Positions 51,447 through 61,305 of a DNA stretch of 64,000 nucleotides are shown piece after piece (within the stretch, counting starts at the first letter, position 1; each line of letters starts with the position of its first letter). Both the position numbers and the translations under genes were made by a program. The stretch is from Desmonostoc geniculatum HA4340-LM1 (lineage in GTDB: Bacteria > Cyanobacteriota > Cyanobacteriia > Cyanobacteriales > Nostocaceae), in the NCBI GenBank assembly GCA_019359545.1, contig JAHHHB010000004.1:62001-126000 (forward strand), given 5' to 3'. The notes under the pieces are model-generated. The model did no database searches. It saw only the letters and a list, made by a program, of their open reading frames with translations, and had not been told where the DNA came from.

Positions 51447-52573
51447 TAGGCAAATTGTTTGAATGCAGTGATTAAAGTGTCTACACAGCGCGACCAGGTA
51501 TATTGCGCTGCATGTTTTTGTCCTAATTGAATATATTTTTTCCGAAGATGTAAATTACGATCGAGTTCTATTAAGACATCTACAATCTCATCTGTTGCCT
51601 CTGGGTTAACTACAATACCCGCATCTCCAACCACCTCTGGCAAAGAGGCTTTATTAGCTACAATAGCTGGAGTCCCAGCAGCCATTGCTTCTAGTGCAGG
51701 TATACCAAATCCTTCATAAGGAGAAAGGAAGAGGAAAGAAGATGCTCCCCGCATCAAACGTGGTAAGTCCTCATCTGGAACTTTACCAAGTAAGGTCACA
51801 TGTGAGTGAGCTTTAACTGCTTCAACATAAGTAGTTTCTGAGGCACCAGCGACAACAATATGCAGATTACTCTTGCGTTGACGCAGAGTATCAGCAACAG
51901 CTAAGACATCATCACCTCCTTTTTTCTGCCGCAGACCTCCGACTATAATAATGTACAGTGCTTCTATGGGACTTTTCCAGTCAGCAGCATTAGCTGAAGC
52001 AATGTCAAAGAAAGATTGCTCAACACCATTTCCCACCACCACAATCTTTTGTGGATCTGCACCCAAAAGTTCTACCATTCTTTGTCGGGAAAATTCTGAG
52101 ACAGTAAACACCACCCGACATTCAGATAAAGCACGCCGAACCCAAAGCTCCCACTTGTAGCGAAAAAATCGGTGATGCCAAGTATTTGACCAAGGTAAAT
52201 TAGTTTCAAATGCTTGTATGTCGTGAATCGTAACAGCGACGGGGCATTTTGAGACCGGAATATAAGTTTCCATCGGAGCGTAGAGCCAGTCAGCCCGATC
52301 TGGCAAATATTTATCCACACGCGGGTAGTTAAGTAGTTTCCATGTACGCTCAGTGGAATTTTCTACTGTAGGGAAAGTACGCTTAGGCAATTCACGTAAT
52401 GGGCTGAGTGGATCAAGCTTACCATCGCTTCCTAACCATTGTTTGAAGAAAAGCAACTCTAACTCAATCCCGCTTCGTTCTGCGAGCCCAAGCAGCATCT
52501 GGTTCATATGCCGCCCTATTCCTGTGCAGGGTAGATAAGTGCGAATGGGATGAATATAAGCAGTTAATTTCAC
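51446..52573 (-). CDS. Family 4 glycosyltransferase, mannosyltransferase-like
   Basis: 375 residues, GT-B fold. [26 protein letters not shown] in the middle of the N-domain, [18 protein letters not shown], and the donor site [41 protein letters not shown] are characteristic of WbaZ/MtfB-type mannosyl or related transferases. Coupled to the downstream methyltransferase by a one-base overlap. Confidence 0.9.
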   Translation of the reverse strand: MKLTAYIHPIRTYLPCTGIGRHMNQMLLGLAERSGIELELLFFKQWLGSDGKLDPLSPLRELPKRTFPTVENSTERTWKLLNYPRVDKYLPDRADWLYAPMETYIPVSKCPVAVTIHDIQAFETNLPWSNTWHHRFFRYKWELWVRRALSECRVVFTVSEFSRQRMVELLGADPQKIVVVGNGVEQSFFDIASANAADWKSPIEALYIIIVGGLRQKKGGDDVLAVADTLRQRKSNLHIVVAGASETTYVEAVKAHSHVTLLGKVPDEDLPRLMRGASSFLFLSPYEGFGIPALEAMAAGTPAIVANKASLPEVVGDAGIVVNPEATDEIVDVLIELDRNLHLRKKYIQLGQKHAAQYTWSRCVDTLITAFKQFA

Positions 52574-52609
52574 AAAACGCCTTTTATTATTGTTTATTTG
52601 TATACTTCA

Positions 52610-53593
52610 TTATTTAAAATTAATTTTATAATATTTTTCTAATTTATGATATAAAGTGTTGAGTAAGCTTTGCTTTTTGATACTATTAATGGGAGCATTT
52701 ATTAAGTAATCTAATCCTAGTTTTCCATAAAATTGCAACCGCTTAAACATCGATTTTCCTCTTAATAAATATTGATAAAACAAATAACTATTAGGCATTA
52801 AAGCATTCAATCTGTAACCTGCCCAATGTAGAAGAAATATTTGTTTTTTATGATCCAAACCCCCGTAATCCCACAAATAATATTTTCCATCTTTCGAGTA
52901 AATTTTACCCGATAGTCTTGCCCACCCGTTTTGACATATACCTCCAATTACTTCTGCAAAATGCCCATAGCGCACAGGCTTCATATCGCAGCAATAGTTA
53001 ATAAAGGCTTGATCTGTATTTCGAGGGTTGAGTTGATCTCGTATTTTCAATGCACCTTCTGCTAATAACTCAAACTCTTCTATTGAAAATAGCCCCTTAC
53101 GAGAAGCCCAACGACCAGAGTTAAAACCACGCCCCCGCCCCTGTCTTAACAATTCTTGACGAAATGCTCCTGGTTCGTAAACTTGATCGATCGCACAATC
53201 ATAATGTAGAAAGTCAAACCCAAGGGTTTCTACTGCTTCAATAAAGGGTTTAATATCTGCTAACAGAATTTGCCGAGCATCTAAGTACATAAAATAATCT
53301 AGTGGTCCCCAAAAAGCTGCATAGCGTCTGAACCAATAGGGGCCAGTAGGGGTATAACCTAGCTCAAATGCTTGACCGATCGCCTCCAAGCGAGAAAAAG
53401 ATGAATCAGTATATACTTCAAATTTATAAGTATTACTTAATTGTAGCAGGCGATCGCACTGTTCATTAAAAGGAATCAGAATCAGCTTTAAATCTGGGTT
53501 GAAGGTTCTGAAGCTATTGAGAAAAGCGATCGTCCAATCATAAACTGCATCATTCGCTGAAAAATAGACTCCAATATTCTGAGAATGAGCCAT
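52610..53593 (-). CDS. GT-A-like glycosyltransferase of unassigned family
   Basis: 327 residues from the ATG at 53593; a TTG nine bases upstream was not used. It resembles nucleotide-diphospho-sugar transferases of the GT8/GT77 type: IGVYFSANDAVYDWTIAFLNSF at the start and a DxD-like FMYLDARQILLADIKPFIEAV near residue 95, then NPRNTDQAFINYCCDM. There is no close family I can name. It starts 5 nt after the GT2 stop, so it is an operon member. It could add a branch sugar. Confidence 0.75.
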   Translation of the reverse strand: MAHSQNIGVYFSANDAVYDWTIAFLNSFRTFNPDLKLILIPFNEQCDRLLQLSNTYKFEVYTDSSFSRLEAIGQAFELGYTPTGPYWFRRYAAFWGPLDYFMYLDARQILLADIKPFIEAVETLGFDFLHYDCAIDQVYEPGAFRQELLRQGRGRGFNSGRWASRKGLFSIEEFELLAEGALKIRDQLNPRNTDQAFINYCCDMKPVRYGHFAEVIGGICQNGWARLSGKIYSKDGKYYLWDYGGLDHKKQIFLLHWAGYRLNALMPNSYLFYQYLLRGKSMFKRLQFYGKLGLDYLINAPINSIKKQSLLNTLYHKLEKYYKINFK

Positions 53594-53598
53594 ATCAA

Positions 53599-54447
53599 TC
53601 AATATATTTTTCTATATTTACGTAAAGCAAGAATCCATTGACTAGGAAGCATCTCACGAATTTTACTAATGATATTTTTCTGCAACCAAAAACTTTTGTA
53701 TTCATTAACAAAATACAATTCTTGCTGAAAAGATTTGCCAAAGTATTTTCTGCAAATAGACCAACGCTCTTTAGTAAAACTCAATAAATCTCTAGACACT
53801 CCTCCTGACCCATCAAATTTAGAAATAACTACAGGGACTTCCTGAAACTGATAGCCAGCAACGTAAACCTTGGCCATAAAATCATGATCTGCACACCAAG
53901 TCAAGAACGTATCAAAGGGATATTTAACTTGTAGTTCTCTTTTAACAAAAATACTCTGATGGCAAGTAGGTATTTCACGCCATATTATAGACAGATCATA
54001 TGGCTGTCGCTGATAGGTATGATACCCATATTTATCATTAACAACATATTCAAATTTGCCATAAATAACATCCACTGAATTATCAAGGTATTCTGCAACT
54101 TGAGCCAGTGTATCCTCTGCAAAGAATTTATCGCCGCCATTCATAAAAATTATCCAGTCCCCAGTAGCTGCCAAGGCTCCTTTGTTCATGGCATCATAAA
54201 TTCCAGCATCTTTTTCACTAATCCAATAGGAGATATTTGCATTATTTTCGTGTAGAAAATCTACCGTACCATCCTGAGAACCACCATCAACGATGATATA
54301 TTCGAGGTTTTGATAAGTTTGAGAGATAATATTTGAAAATGTTTCTTTTAGCTCTTGAAGTCTATTGTATGTAATTGTAATAACAGAAATACTTGGTAAT
54401 TTTTTTTTCCAAATCTTCGGATTTGTAAACACTTTTATTTCATTCAT
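53599..54447 (-). CDS. Family 2 glycosyltransferase
   Basis: 282 residues, GT-A fold, with SVITITYNRLQELKETFSNIISQTYQNLEYIIVDGGSQDGTVD, the acidic NGGDKF in place of a strict DxD, and the later TCHQSIFVKREL. This arrangement is common in exopolysaccharide GT2 enzymes of the WcaA/colanic type. It lies 8 nt downstream of the GT61 gene. Confidence 0.9.
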   Translation of the reverse strand: MNEIKVFTNPKIWKKKLPSISVITITYNRLQELKETFSNIISQTYQNLEYIIVDGGSQDGTVDFLHENNANISYWISEKDAGIYDAMNKGALAATGDWIIFMNGGDKFFAEDTLAQVAEYLDNSVDVIYGKFEYVVNDKYGYHTYQRQPYDLSIIWREIPTCHQSIFVKRELQVKYPFDTFLTWCADHDFMAKVYVAGYQFQEVPVVISKFDGSGGVSRDLLSFTKERWSICRKYFGKSFQQELYFVNEYKSFWLQKNIISKIREMLPSQWILALRKYRKIY

Positions 54448-54455
54448 GCTTATTT

Positions 54456-55652
54456 CTAAATCACCTCAGCTATTTTTAATAATTGAGCTAGCGAATCTAT
54501 ATTAATTAACATATCTTCAGCCATGCAATGAGGATCGTAAAAATTTTCTGGTTCTTCTCCTTCTCCGATTAGGTAATAATAATCAAGTTCGATATTATTA
54601 GACAGAACCCAATAACAGCCATTTACATAATTCGGTGAAAATAATTCAATAATTTTAGTTCCAGGAGAACAAAAAACGAGATTGGATAAACCAGCACCAT
54701 GAGGAGCCACAATGACAGACGCAGACGATAGAACTGAAGCTTGTTCCGCCACTGAAATTTTTTCTAGAAAAATAACTTCAAAGTTGAATTTGTTTAAAAA
54801 CTGAACTAATTCATCCTCATTAATAACTCGACGAAAGGCAGCGCGATCGCGACTTATATAAATAAGATTTCCTTTGCCTACTTTTTCAATAGAATCATTA
54901 ACTAGAATTTTTGTTTTGAGAAAATCACAAGCCCATTTGGGGATATTACCTGTCTGTCCTGGTAGGGAAGGTACAACTAATTGTTTAGCTTTGATGTGAG
55001 GAAATTTCCGACTTTCTATAATTTTTTCTTCAGGAATACCTAAAATCTCTAATGTTTCCTTCTGGAAAGAAAGATGTAAGCTATTAACTAAGAATTTGTC
55101 TATATGACTGAACTGGATTTCAGCTTGCTTGAGTAAATGAATCCGCGGTAAAACGTCAAACATCCAGTGAAAGTATCCTTCGCCTCCAGCAGCCGATAAA
55201 ACAGCAACAGTTCCATCTACGTAATGTAGATTTGGTAATCTCCAAGATTTGAGTATTGAATGCTCACTTATATCTGTACCAATTTCAAAAGACAAATCAC
55301 CCAGTAACTTATCATCTGGAGTTATAACAGTGCCGTTATGACCCCATACACGACCTTGTGGTATTACAGTAACAAATGTCTCTGGATATTCATGGGTAGA
55401 CTCTATCTCAAATTTCCAGTGAACTCCATCTTTTATAGTTTTAGGAAATTTTCTACGTATGAAATTTTTAGGATATATCTTAATAAAACTTCCTGGACTT
55501 TGTTTGTTGTTGTCTTGTAAGTTTAATAGCCAATAATCCTTAGTTTCCTTATAAAAATCTTTGGGAGGACCCAAAATTTCAGAACTTATTGGTAGCTTAC
55601 GAAGCAAGTTTATACATAAAAAATATATAGATTTGAGGTTTTTTTTTAGCAT
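54456..55652 (-). CDS. Family 61 glycosyltransferase (DUF563)
   Basis: 398 residues from the ATG at 55652; a TTG two codons earlier lacks support. The DUF563 domain (about 145-390) is marked by HWMFDVLPRIHLLKQAE, YISRDRAAFRRVINEDEL and VIVAPHGAGLSNLVFCSPGTKIIELFSP. The GT61 family includes xylosyl- and arabinosyl-transferases, mostly studied in eukaryotes; bacterial members sit in capsule loci. The acceptor is unknown. Confidence 0.88.
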   Translation of the reverse strand: MLKKNLKSIYFLCINLLRKLPISSEILGPPKDFYKETKDYWLLNLQDNNKQSPGSFIKIYPKNFIRRKFPKTIKDGVHWKFEIESTHEYPETFVTVIPQGRVWGHNGTVITPDDKLLGDLSFEIGTDISEHSILKSWRLPNLHYVDGTVAVLSAAGGEGYFHWMFDVLPRIHLLKQAEIQFSHIDKFLVNSLHLSFQKETLEILGIPEEKIIESRKFPHIKAKQLVVPSLPGQTGNIPKWACDFLKTKILVNDSIEKVGKGNLIYISRDRAAFRRVINEDELVQFLNKFNFEVIFLEKISVAEQASVLSSASVIVAPHGAGLSNLVFCSPGTKIIELFSPNYVNGCYWVLSNNIELDYYYLIGEGEEPENFYDPHCMAEDMLINIDSLAQLLKIAEVI

Positions 55653-55764
55653 ATTCAAAAAGAAAACTTAAAAATCACTCTTTGACAGGTTTTTTAGCTA
55701 AAAAACCTTTACTTACTGTGTCATGTTCTGTTGTCAGTATTCCTTTAATAATTAAGCTATTTCA

Positions 55765-56673
55765 CTAATCACTAATCTCTTTCAGAGCTAGTCTTCTACC
55801 GTTTTGTCCAGCTTCATGGAAACGAGATATTCTGAAGCCATATCTTAGACCTAAATACAGGGAATATATCTTTGATGATCTCCAAAAAGATTGAGGTGAA
55901 ATAGTACCTCGAAAATATGCCAGCATAGTTTGCGAGTAAGCTAACCCTTCTACTAAACGCAGGAGATAATCTTCTTTTAAACGATTAGAAGGTATTAAAT
56001 GAGTCAGCTTGAGCGATGCAAACAGCCCTGTACCTAAACCCATATCGCAAGCTGTAAATGCTAAATCTGAGTCTCCACAGGAGGTAAGCATTTTACCCTT
56101 GCGATCCATATCTGCTCGTTTAGGACTTTTACGAACTAACTCGCTGTACTTTTGTGCAACAACCTTGCGAACACAAAGCCCAGCCCCACATGGGGTTGTT
56201 TCATACTGATCTACTAAATTAGACCAGCGATCGCTCTCAAACTCTCGAATTGCTAAATTTCCTAAATAAGGTTTTGCCCACGATGGAGGTGTTACTTCAA
56301 ATTCAGGTTTAATTTGTCCACCCCAAGCACCAATAAATGGAAAATCTTTACTAATCCGCCATGTGACTTCTAGATAGTCTGAATCTAAAACGTTATCATC
56401 ATCAACAAATACTATTACTCCAGCTGTAGCTTCTCGAATTCCTCTGAGTCTAGCAGCAGTCAGTCCTAGTTGTTCTTCTCGAATATGACGAGCTTGGGGA
56501 TGCCAACTTAAATCAATTTCCGAAGCTAGAATTTTGTTACTAGCATTATCAACTAACAAAAGTTCCCAAAAATATTTAGATAAAGTTTGAGATTTCAGTG
56601 CTTCTAAAACCCTCTCTAAATAGCTAAAACGAGGATTGTGGGCACAGATAATTATACTGAGCGGTAGTTCCAT
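55765..56673 (-). CDS. Family 2 glycosyltransferase
   Basis: 302 residues. PLSIIICAHNPRFSYLERVLEALKSQTL, LLVDNASN, and the DxD-like VFVDDDNVLDSDYL near residue 92 are canonical GT2. A later GAWGGQIKPEFEVTPPSW block and TPCGAGLCVRKVVA resemble the WsaF/hpsE-like subgroup. Gaps of about 110 nt on the left and 23 nt on the right keep it in the operon. Confidence 0.9.
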   Translation of the reverse strand: MELPLSIIICAHNPRFSYLERVLEALKSQTLSKYFWELLLVDNASNKILASEIDLSWHPQARHIREEQLGLTAARLRGIREATAGVIVFVDDDNVLDSDYLEVTWRISKDFPFIGAWGGQIKPEFEVTPPSWAKPYLGNLAIREFESDRWSNLVDQYETTPCGAGLCVRKVVAQKYSELVRKSPKRADMDRKGKMLTSCGDSDLAFTACDMGLGTGLFASLKLTHLIPSNRLKEDYLLRLVEGLAYSQTMLAYFRGTISPQSFWRSSKIYSLYLGLRYGFRISRFHEAGQNGRRLALKEISD

Positions 56674-56696
56674 ACAAAATAATTTTGGGCTTTGTT

Positions 56697-57389
56697 TTAA
56701 AATGCTGAGTGTTCAAATTCTAAACAACCTTTTTCTACTTTACGTAACCAAAGAAGATTATCAACTTGTCCACCAAACTTCCAGTTACCACTGGCGAGAG
56801 CTTCACCAATTGTCCTAGCTACACCTTCAAACGCGATACAATCATGGAATGCAAGAATACCTCCTCCTACAATCCAAGGAGTTGCTTTTTCGTAATCATT
56901 TTTAGCTCCTTGATAACTATGGTCGCCATCAATAAAAACAAGGCTTAGAGGATACTCTCTAAAATCTGAAGGTGTAAGTTCCTGACTATTTTTTCTGAGC
57001 ATAGTCATGTGGTTCGCTACTCCTCTTGTATTATTTTTAAACTCACTGAATGTATCTCTTTCACCCTCTGGCATAGTTTGATTTTCCCAAGTGTCAACAC
57101 AAAATAAGTGCCCTCCTTTTGGAGCCAAAGCAGCAGCAATATAACAACTAGATGCTCCTAAATAAGATCCTATCTCCAAAGCTTTTGCAGATTCTCCAAG
57201 CTCCTTGGCTAAAATATAGAGCATATTTAGCTCATGAGCAGTCATATGTGTAGTTATATCTTTTTTAGTTAAACAACCTAGTTTCTTCAATTCCTTATTA
57301 ATTGAAGAACTTTGTATATCAATTAATAGTTGTTCTGCTCGCCAAACTAAGTGATGTGATGCCTTGTAAGAAAAATCACTAATTTTCAT
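56697..57389 (-). CDS. SAM-dependent methyltransferase (Methyltransf_24 type)
   Basis: 230 residues from the ATG at 57389, with GGAG about 9 nt upstream; the longer frame starts at a TTG. The SAM-binding motif is ALEIGSYLGASSCYIAAAL (near 77), with acidic VDTW, LVFIDGDHSYQGAKNDYEK and GGGILAFHDC. This class (cephalosporin hydroxylase/TylF-like) methylates sugars in glycan loci. Its motif set is echoed in the C-terminal domain of the next gene upstream. Confidence 0.88.
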   Translation of the reverse strand: MKISDFSYKASHHLVWRAEQLLIDIQSSSINKELKKLGCLTKKDITTHMTAHELNMLYILAKELGESAKALEIGSYLGASSCYIAAALAPKGGHLFCVDTWENQTMPEGERDTFSEFKNNTRGVANHMTMLRKNSQELTPSDFREYPLSLVFIDGDHSYQGAKNDYEKATPWIVGGGILAFHDCIAFEGVARTIGEALASGNWKFGGQVDNLLWLRKVEKGCLEFEHSAF

Positions 57390-57419
57390 GTTTTCAATCT
57401 CCAAATTTCTGTTTACATT

Positions 57420-57437
57420 AGCCAATTATAATTGGCT
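57420..57437. promoter_or_regulatory. 18-bp perfect palindrome between two locus genes
   Basis: AGCCAATTA followed by its exact complement, 15 nt after the 57452 stop side and about 30 nt before the methyltransferase start. On the plus strand it is followed by ATTTTTG, like a short terminator. On the minus strand it could be a regulator site or an mRNA element. Confidence 0.5.
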
Positions 57438-57451
57438 ATTTTTGTTGATGA

Positions 57452-59749
57452 TTAAGTAAGTTGTTCAAAAATTGCATATCCATTACGTAAATCAGTGTTT
57501 TGACTGAATACTAAATAATTGGGATCTAAGAGAAATTTTTGATTATTTTTGTAGTTTTGAAATGTATTTATATCATCTAGTAAAACAAACTTATAGCTAT
57601 GCAATTCATTTTCTAAATCTTCAATACTTGTGCTTAATTGAGAACCATCGATTAAAATAATATCAAAAACATTAACATTATTTTGTTCTTTAATATTTTT
57701 GATGATTTTACTTAGTTCTTTAGGTAAATTTTCTAAATCAATAGATGGAATATCATAGAATTTGACAGTAGGCTCACCAGTATAACGCTTTTGAAATTTA
57801 TTAAATTGAGGAGTAGATATATTGATACAAAAGGCGGTTGGCTTGTTTGGGTTTTCTCTGATGCCTGTTAAAAGTGCCTCGGTAATAACTTCTCCACTAG
57901 ATGCTCCAATTACTAAAGCTGTTTCAATATCTTCTTCCTTGACCATTTTTCTGATGGTTTGAAAAAATTCATCAGATTTTATAGTTGAAAATTCGTAAGG
58001 GAGGAAGTAACCAAATCTATTTTCTAAACGAGTTAAAGGTTTACGCAGTAGGGTTTTTAAACTTAATGTTAGCCATTGTTTTAACCCTATTTTATAATGC
58101 TTTAAATTTAAAACATCAATTAACTTAGAAACTAAGTTAGATGATTTAACAAAACCTGTTGTTTCTTTTTTTAATGAATGAGATTTTAAATAAGCCGGAT
58201 CATTCAACAATTTTACGAAATCAAATTGTTGACATGCTGTAAGCATCATACAGAGATTATCTAGCCAATCTTGGAAGCTTCGAGTAGGCAATTGATGAGC
58301 GCTATAGCGGTATTTTAATGCTTCATTGTACGGTAAAGTGTTTTTAGTAATTAGAGTATTAACTACCCAACGAGTGCGATCGAGTTCAGGATGGCAAAGA
58401 GAGGGAAACTTATTAGCACAGTTGATGGCATCATTTAATTTTCCTTGACAAAGAAGAGTAATAATTAAATAAGCCCATTCTAACGGATCGGGATCTATAG
58501 CTTTTAGCAGATCGAGAGTCCATTCAATTGGCTGAATAATCCAATCATGTGCCGTCACTGCATTTCCTTTGTAGAGGTTACATAACGCCAGTCGTAGTTT
58601 TGGTTGAGCTTGAGAATCTACATAATTTAAGCATTTGAGATACAAAGCTTCTGCTTCATCATATTTTCCTGACCAAAGTTTTTCATCTCCTTGACGCAGG
58701 AGTACTCTATCCAATGCATTAACAACGATATGTGAATTTTTAATTTCCGATGAAATATCTACAATGGTCAAAGGCTCAAAAGGGCTTTTCTGAACAATCC
58801 TTTGATTTGGCTTCAGGGCTTTCTGTAGATGAAACCATTGCCAAATTTGATCTCTTTGTTTAAATGTGTGCTGGGAATGGACTAGTTGATAGCCAGTATT
58901 GGTAATTTTCTCTAATTCTTCTGGGTTTTTAAACAGATAATCAAGCTTATCTAATACATCATTTTCATCAGCAAACACACAATTTTGCATATCAACAAAA
59001 CCTGCTGCTTCAACAGCTGGATTTTTTTCTGTAATCAAACAGGATTTAGACCCTGGAATTTCCAGAAATTTGCGAACAAACTCCCTCGCCATTGTGCCAC
59101 AGGTAGGTGAAAAGGAAGAAGCATTGATCATCCGAGCATACTGCTCACCAAAAAGCATTCTTGATGTTTCTCGGTTTTGCATGTATCCTAAGTGTGGGCA
59201 AATTAGAGTGGGATAATATTTAGAAATAAGTCTATTAATTTTTTGGCGCCAAGGATATAGTGATGTTTGGCTTCCAGTAATAAGCACTGGTATATTTTTA
59301 GGCTGATTATAGTCTCTAAATATGTCGGAATCTATAAAATTTGGCCAGATAAATAAATTTTCGGCAATCTCTGGAAGATATTCAGCTAAAGGAATAGATA
59401 TTGTAAAGACTGTCTCTATTCCCCAATTTTCGATATCAGAAAGAAAGGCTGAATGGAATCCACAAAAAGAATCTCCATTATAGAAAGCTAATTTGGGTAT
59501 TTCTGGATAATAATGAGTATTTTTAACGCGTCGTTTATCAGATGAGGCGTTACCAGTTTCAAACAGAGTTATGTCTGGTTGATATTGTTCACAAATTTGT
59601 TGATAGTCGCTTTCGTCACTAATAACAGTTACTTCAAAAAATTCCGAGAGGCACTTAACATGTTCTTGCTTGTGTACATTGTAGAACTTGGCTGACCCTT
59701 GATTATTCCATTGAAAAAAAACAAGTTTTGGCTTAATAATTTTATCCAT
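57452..59749 (-). CDS. Glycosyltransferase-TPR-methyltransferase-like fusion
   Basis: 765 residues, first gene of the locus in transcription order. Residues 1-300 resemble CgeB/DUF3880-type GT-B glycosyltransferases (SDESDYQQICEQYQPDITLFETG, SPTCGTMAREFVRKFLEIPGSKSCLITEK). Residues about 330-480 look TPR-like (GDEKLWSGKYDEAEALYLKCLN). The C-terminal about 170 residues look like a Methyltransf_24 fold: ALVIGASSGEVITEALL, DIILIDGSQLSTSIEDLENEL, KFVLLDDINTF. Several of its residues differ from the canonical motif, so it may be catalytically weak. The protein could transfer a sugar and modify it. No good RBS is seen. Confidence 0.78.
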   Translation of the reverse strand: MDKIIKPKLVFFQWNNQGSAKFYNVHKQEHVKCLSEFFEVTVISDESDYQQICEQYQPDITLFETGNASSDKRRVKNTHYYPEIPKLAFYNGDSFCGFHSAFLSDIENWGIETVFTISIPLAEYLPEIAENLFIWPNFIDSDIFRDYNQPKNIPVLITGSQTSLYPWRQKINRLISKYYPTLICPHLGYMQNRETSRMLFGEQYARMINASSFSPTCGTMAREFVRKFLEIPGSKSCLITEKNPAVEAAGFVDMQNCVFADENDVLDKLDYLFKNPEELEKITNTGYQLVHSQHTFKQRDQIWQWFHLQKALKPNQRIVQKSPFEPLTIVDISSEIKNSHIVVNALDRVLLRQGDEKLWSGKYDEAEALYLKCLNYVDSQAQPKLRLALCNLYKGNAVTAHDWIIQPIEWTLDLLKAIDPDPLEWAYLIITLLCQGKLNDAINCANKFPSLCHPELDRTRWVVNTLITKNTLPYNEALKYRYSAHQLPTRSFQDWLDNLCMMLTACQQFDFVKLLNDPAYLKSHSLKKETTGFVKSSNLVSKLIDVLNLKHYKIGLKQWLTLSLKTLLRKPLTRLENRFGYFLPYEFSTIKSDEFFQTIRKMVKEEDIETALVIGASSGEVITEALLTGIRENPNKPTAFCINISTPQFNKFQKRYTGEPTVKFYDIPSIDLENLPKELSKIIKNIKEQNNVNVFDIILIDGSQLSTSIEDLENELHSYKFVLLDDINTFQNYKNNQKFLLDPNYLVFSQNTDLRNGYAIFEQLT

Positions 59750-60319
59750 AAATATTTTTGCTTTATCTAATATTATTTTTCAGAACATCAATCGCTCGAT
59801 TTTGTTTTGTGTGTGTATGGTGTAATTCTGTGCTTATTCAGTTTCAGTTAAACAATCACACACTTTTTATACTAATACCAACAATTAATCTATTTTTTGA
59901 AGTTTTCATCCTTTTGATACCAATTCTCTGTAAACTTACACTGAATAATTCTTAACTTATTTCTTCCTTTGCGACGGCAGTAATTTTGTAAACCAAAAAC
60001 ACCGCCCTACTTCAAGGTTATCCGTCTACGTTGAATAAAGATTAAGTGCATCTTCATAGAGAATTGGTATAACAAGAAAAAGCAATAAGCAAAGCGATTG
60101 CACGAAGGTTTTGATTCATCCGATCGCGTCTTAATAACTGAACCCGGAATTCTCCCAGTTCTGCTGCTAATCGCTTTGCTTATCGGCGTTCTTGCTTCCT
60201 TTGCTGAACCAGTTGGCTATATCTGTCCTAAAAACATTGAGAATTCTGCATTTGATTTATTTCCATAGATGAACATGGAAAATTTACCGTAGCAGATTAT
60301 TCAAAAGGTCGTTGTAATA
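59750..60319. other. Intergenic upstream of the polysaccharide locus
   Basis: No gene. It should hold the promoter of the 14.7-kb minus-strand run, but no boxes can be assigned. 60085-60183 carries an inverted-repeat element (listed). Confidence 0.5.
60085..60183. repeat. 99-bp element with 15-bp perfect inverted ends
   Basis: ATAAGCAAAGCGATT (60085-60099) and its exact complement (60169-60183) flank 69 bp without coding capacity. It looks MITE-like, but no other copy is seen in this window. Confidence 0.55.
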
Positions 60320-61282
60320 CTAGGGAAAGAAGGTAAACTTCTGGGCTGCAAGGTTCCTTACTAGCGTCATTTTGCCAGTTTTTACGTCCACCTTAAACAC
60401 GGCATTACTTTTTCTAGTCTTGTCAGCAGCAAGCGCATACAATTGACCGGAAGCAGAGAAAGTCAAGTCTTTAAGATCGTTAGAGAGAGGGCGTCCTTCA
60501 AAGCTCAGTGGGGTCAATCTCTTAATTTTGAGCTTGCCAGTAACTATCGCTTTCTCCTGCAAATTCATTGAAATTAAACAGGGGATACCTTCCGAGCCAA
60601 TCTCAGTTGCGAAAATATTTCCCTTCGGATCTTGGCATAGGTTAGCAAATCGATGGGTAGGCGGCAGTTCGGGTAGAGCCAGATCATCGCGGGCAAGAAT
60701 TTGGCCTGTTGTGAAATCGAGCGTTCTCATGCTAAAAGGTGGGACGCCTTCAGTTCCTACTAGGCACAGAAGTTGATTATTGGGAAGGCTGAGCAAACTT
60801 TCAACAGTTTGATTGGATTTCTTGAAGCCTAGTACTTTTTTCCCTCTAAATACAGGGATACTAGCATTGCCGACAGTAAAAATGAGATGGTTGAAATGAC
60901 CATTTCTTGTGCTAGAGACCGTAGAAATTACAACAGTCCCATTTTTAAGCACTATCGCTTTCGTAATTCGGTTAGAGTCATTAAAAAAGAAAGCCCTCGG
61001 TCTTTTCGGTACAGACAATGGATTTTCAACGAACAGAGATAGGCGATTGAGCTTAGAGAGAATTTTTCCCGTTGCTAGGTCAACAGTGCTCAACTCTACT
61101 CCCGGAGTGTTGTCTTCCCGGTTTGCAGTGTTTGATGTACTAAGGAGGTTTACTCCATAAAGAATTCCCTCGTTGAGTTCAGTCTTCTGAGCAAGTGCCT
61201 TACTAGAAAGACCAGCAACAACAGTAGAAGTCAAACTGGCAGCTGCAAGTTTGCCAAATTGTCGGCGTTTTAACGATCGCAT
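60320..61282 (-). CDS. Tat-exported beta-propeller-like protein
   Basis: 320 residues. The N-terminus MRSLKRRQFGKLAAASLTST with SSKALAQ is a twin-arginine signal (RRQFGK, then Ala-rich helix). The mature part shows repeated short blocks such as VDLATGKILSKL, LDFTTGQILARDDL and VDVKTGKMTLVRNLA, pointing to a YVTN/WD-type propeller. AAGGAG about 8 nt upstream supports the start. It lies 23 nt downstream of the next gene and is cotranscribed with it. It probably folds with a cofactor or folds fast before export. I recognise no enzymatic motif. Confidence 0.78.
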   Translation of the reverse strand: MRSLKRRQFGKLAAASLTSTVVAGLSSKALAQKTELNEGILYGVNLLSTSNTANREDNTPGVELSTVDLATGKILSKLNRLSLFVENPLSVPKRPRAFFFNDSNRITKAIVLKNGTVVISTVSSTRNGHFNHLIFTVGNASIPVFRGKKVLGFKKSNQTVESLLSLPNNQLLCLVGTEGVPPFSMRTLDFTTGQILARDDLALPELPPTHRFANLCQDPKGNIFATEIGSEGIPCLISMNLQEKAIVTGKLKIKRLTPLSFEGRPLSNDLKDLTFSASGQLYALAADKTRKSNAVFKVDVKTGKMTLVRNLAAQKFTFFP

Positions 61283-61305
61283 TACTATACTCCTTGTGGG
61301 GTGCT

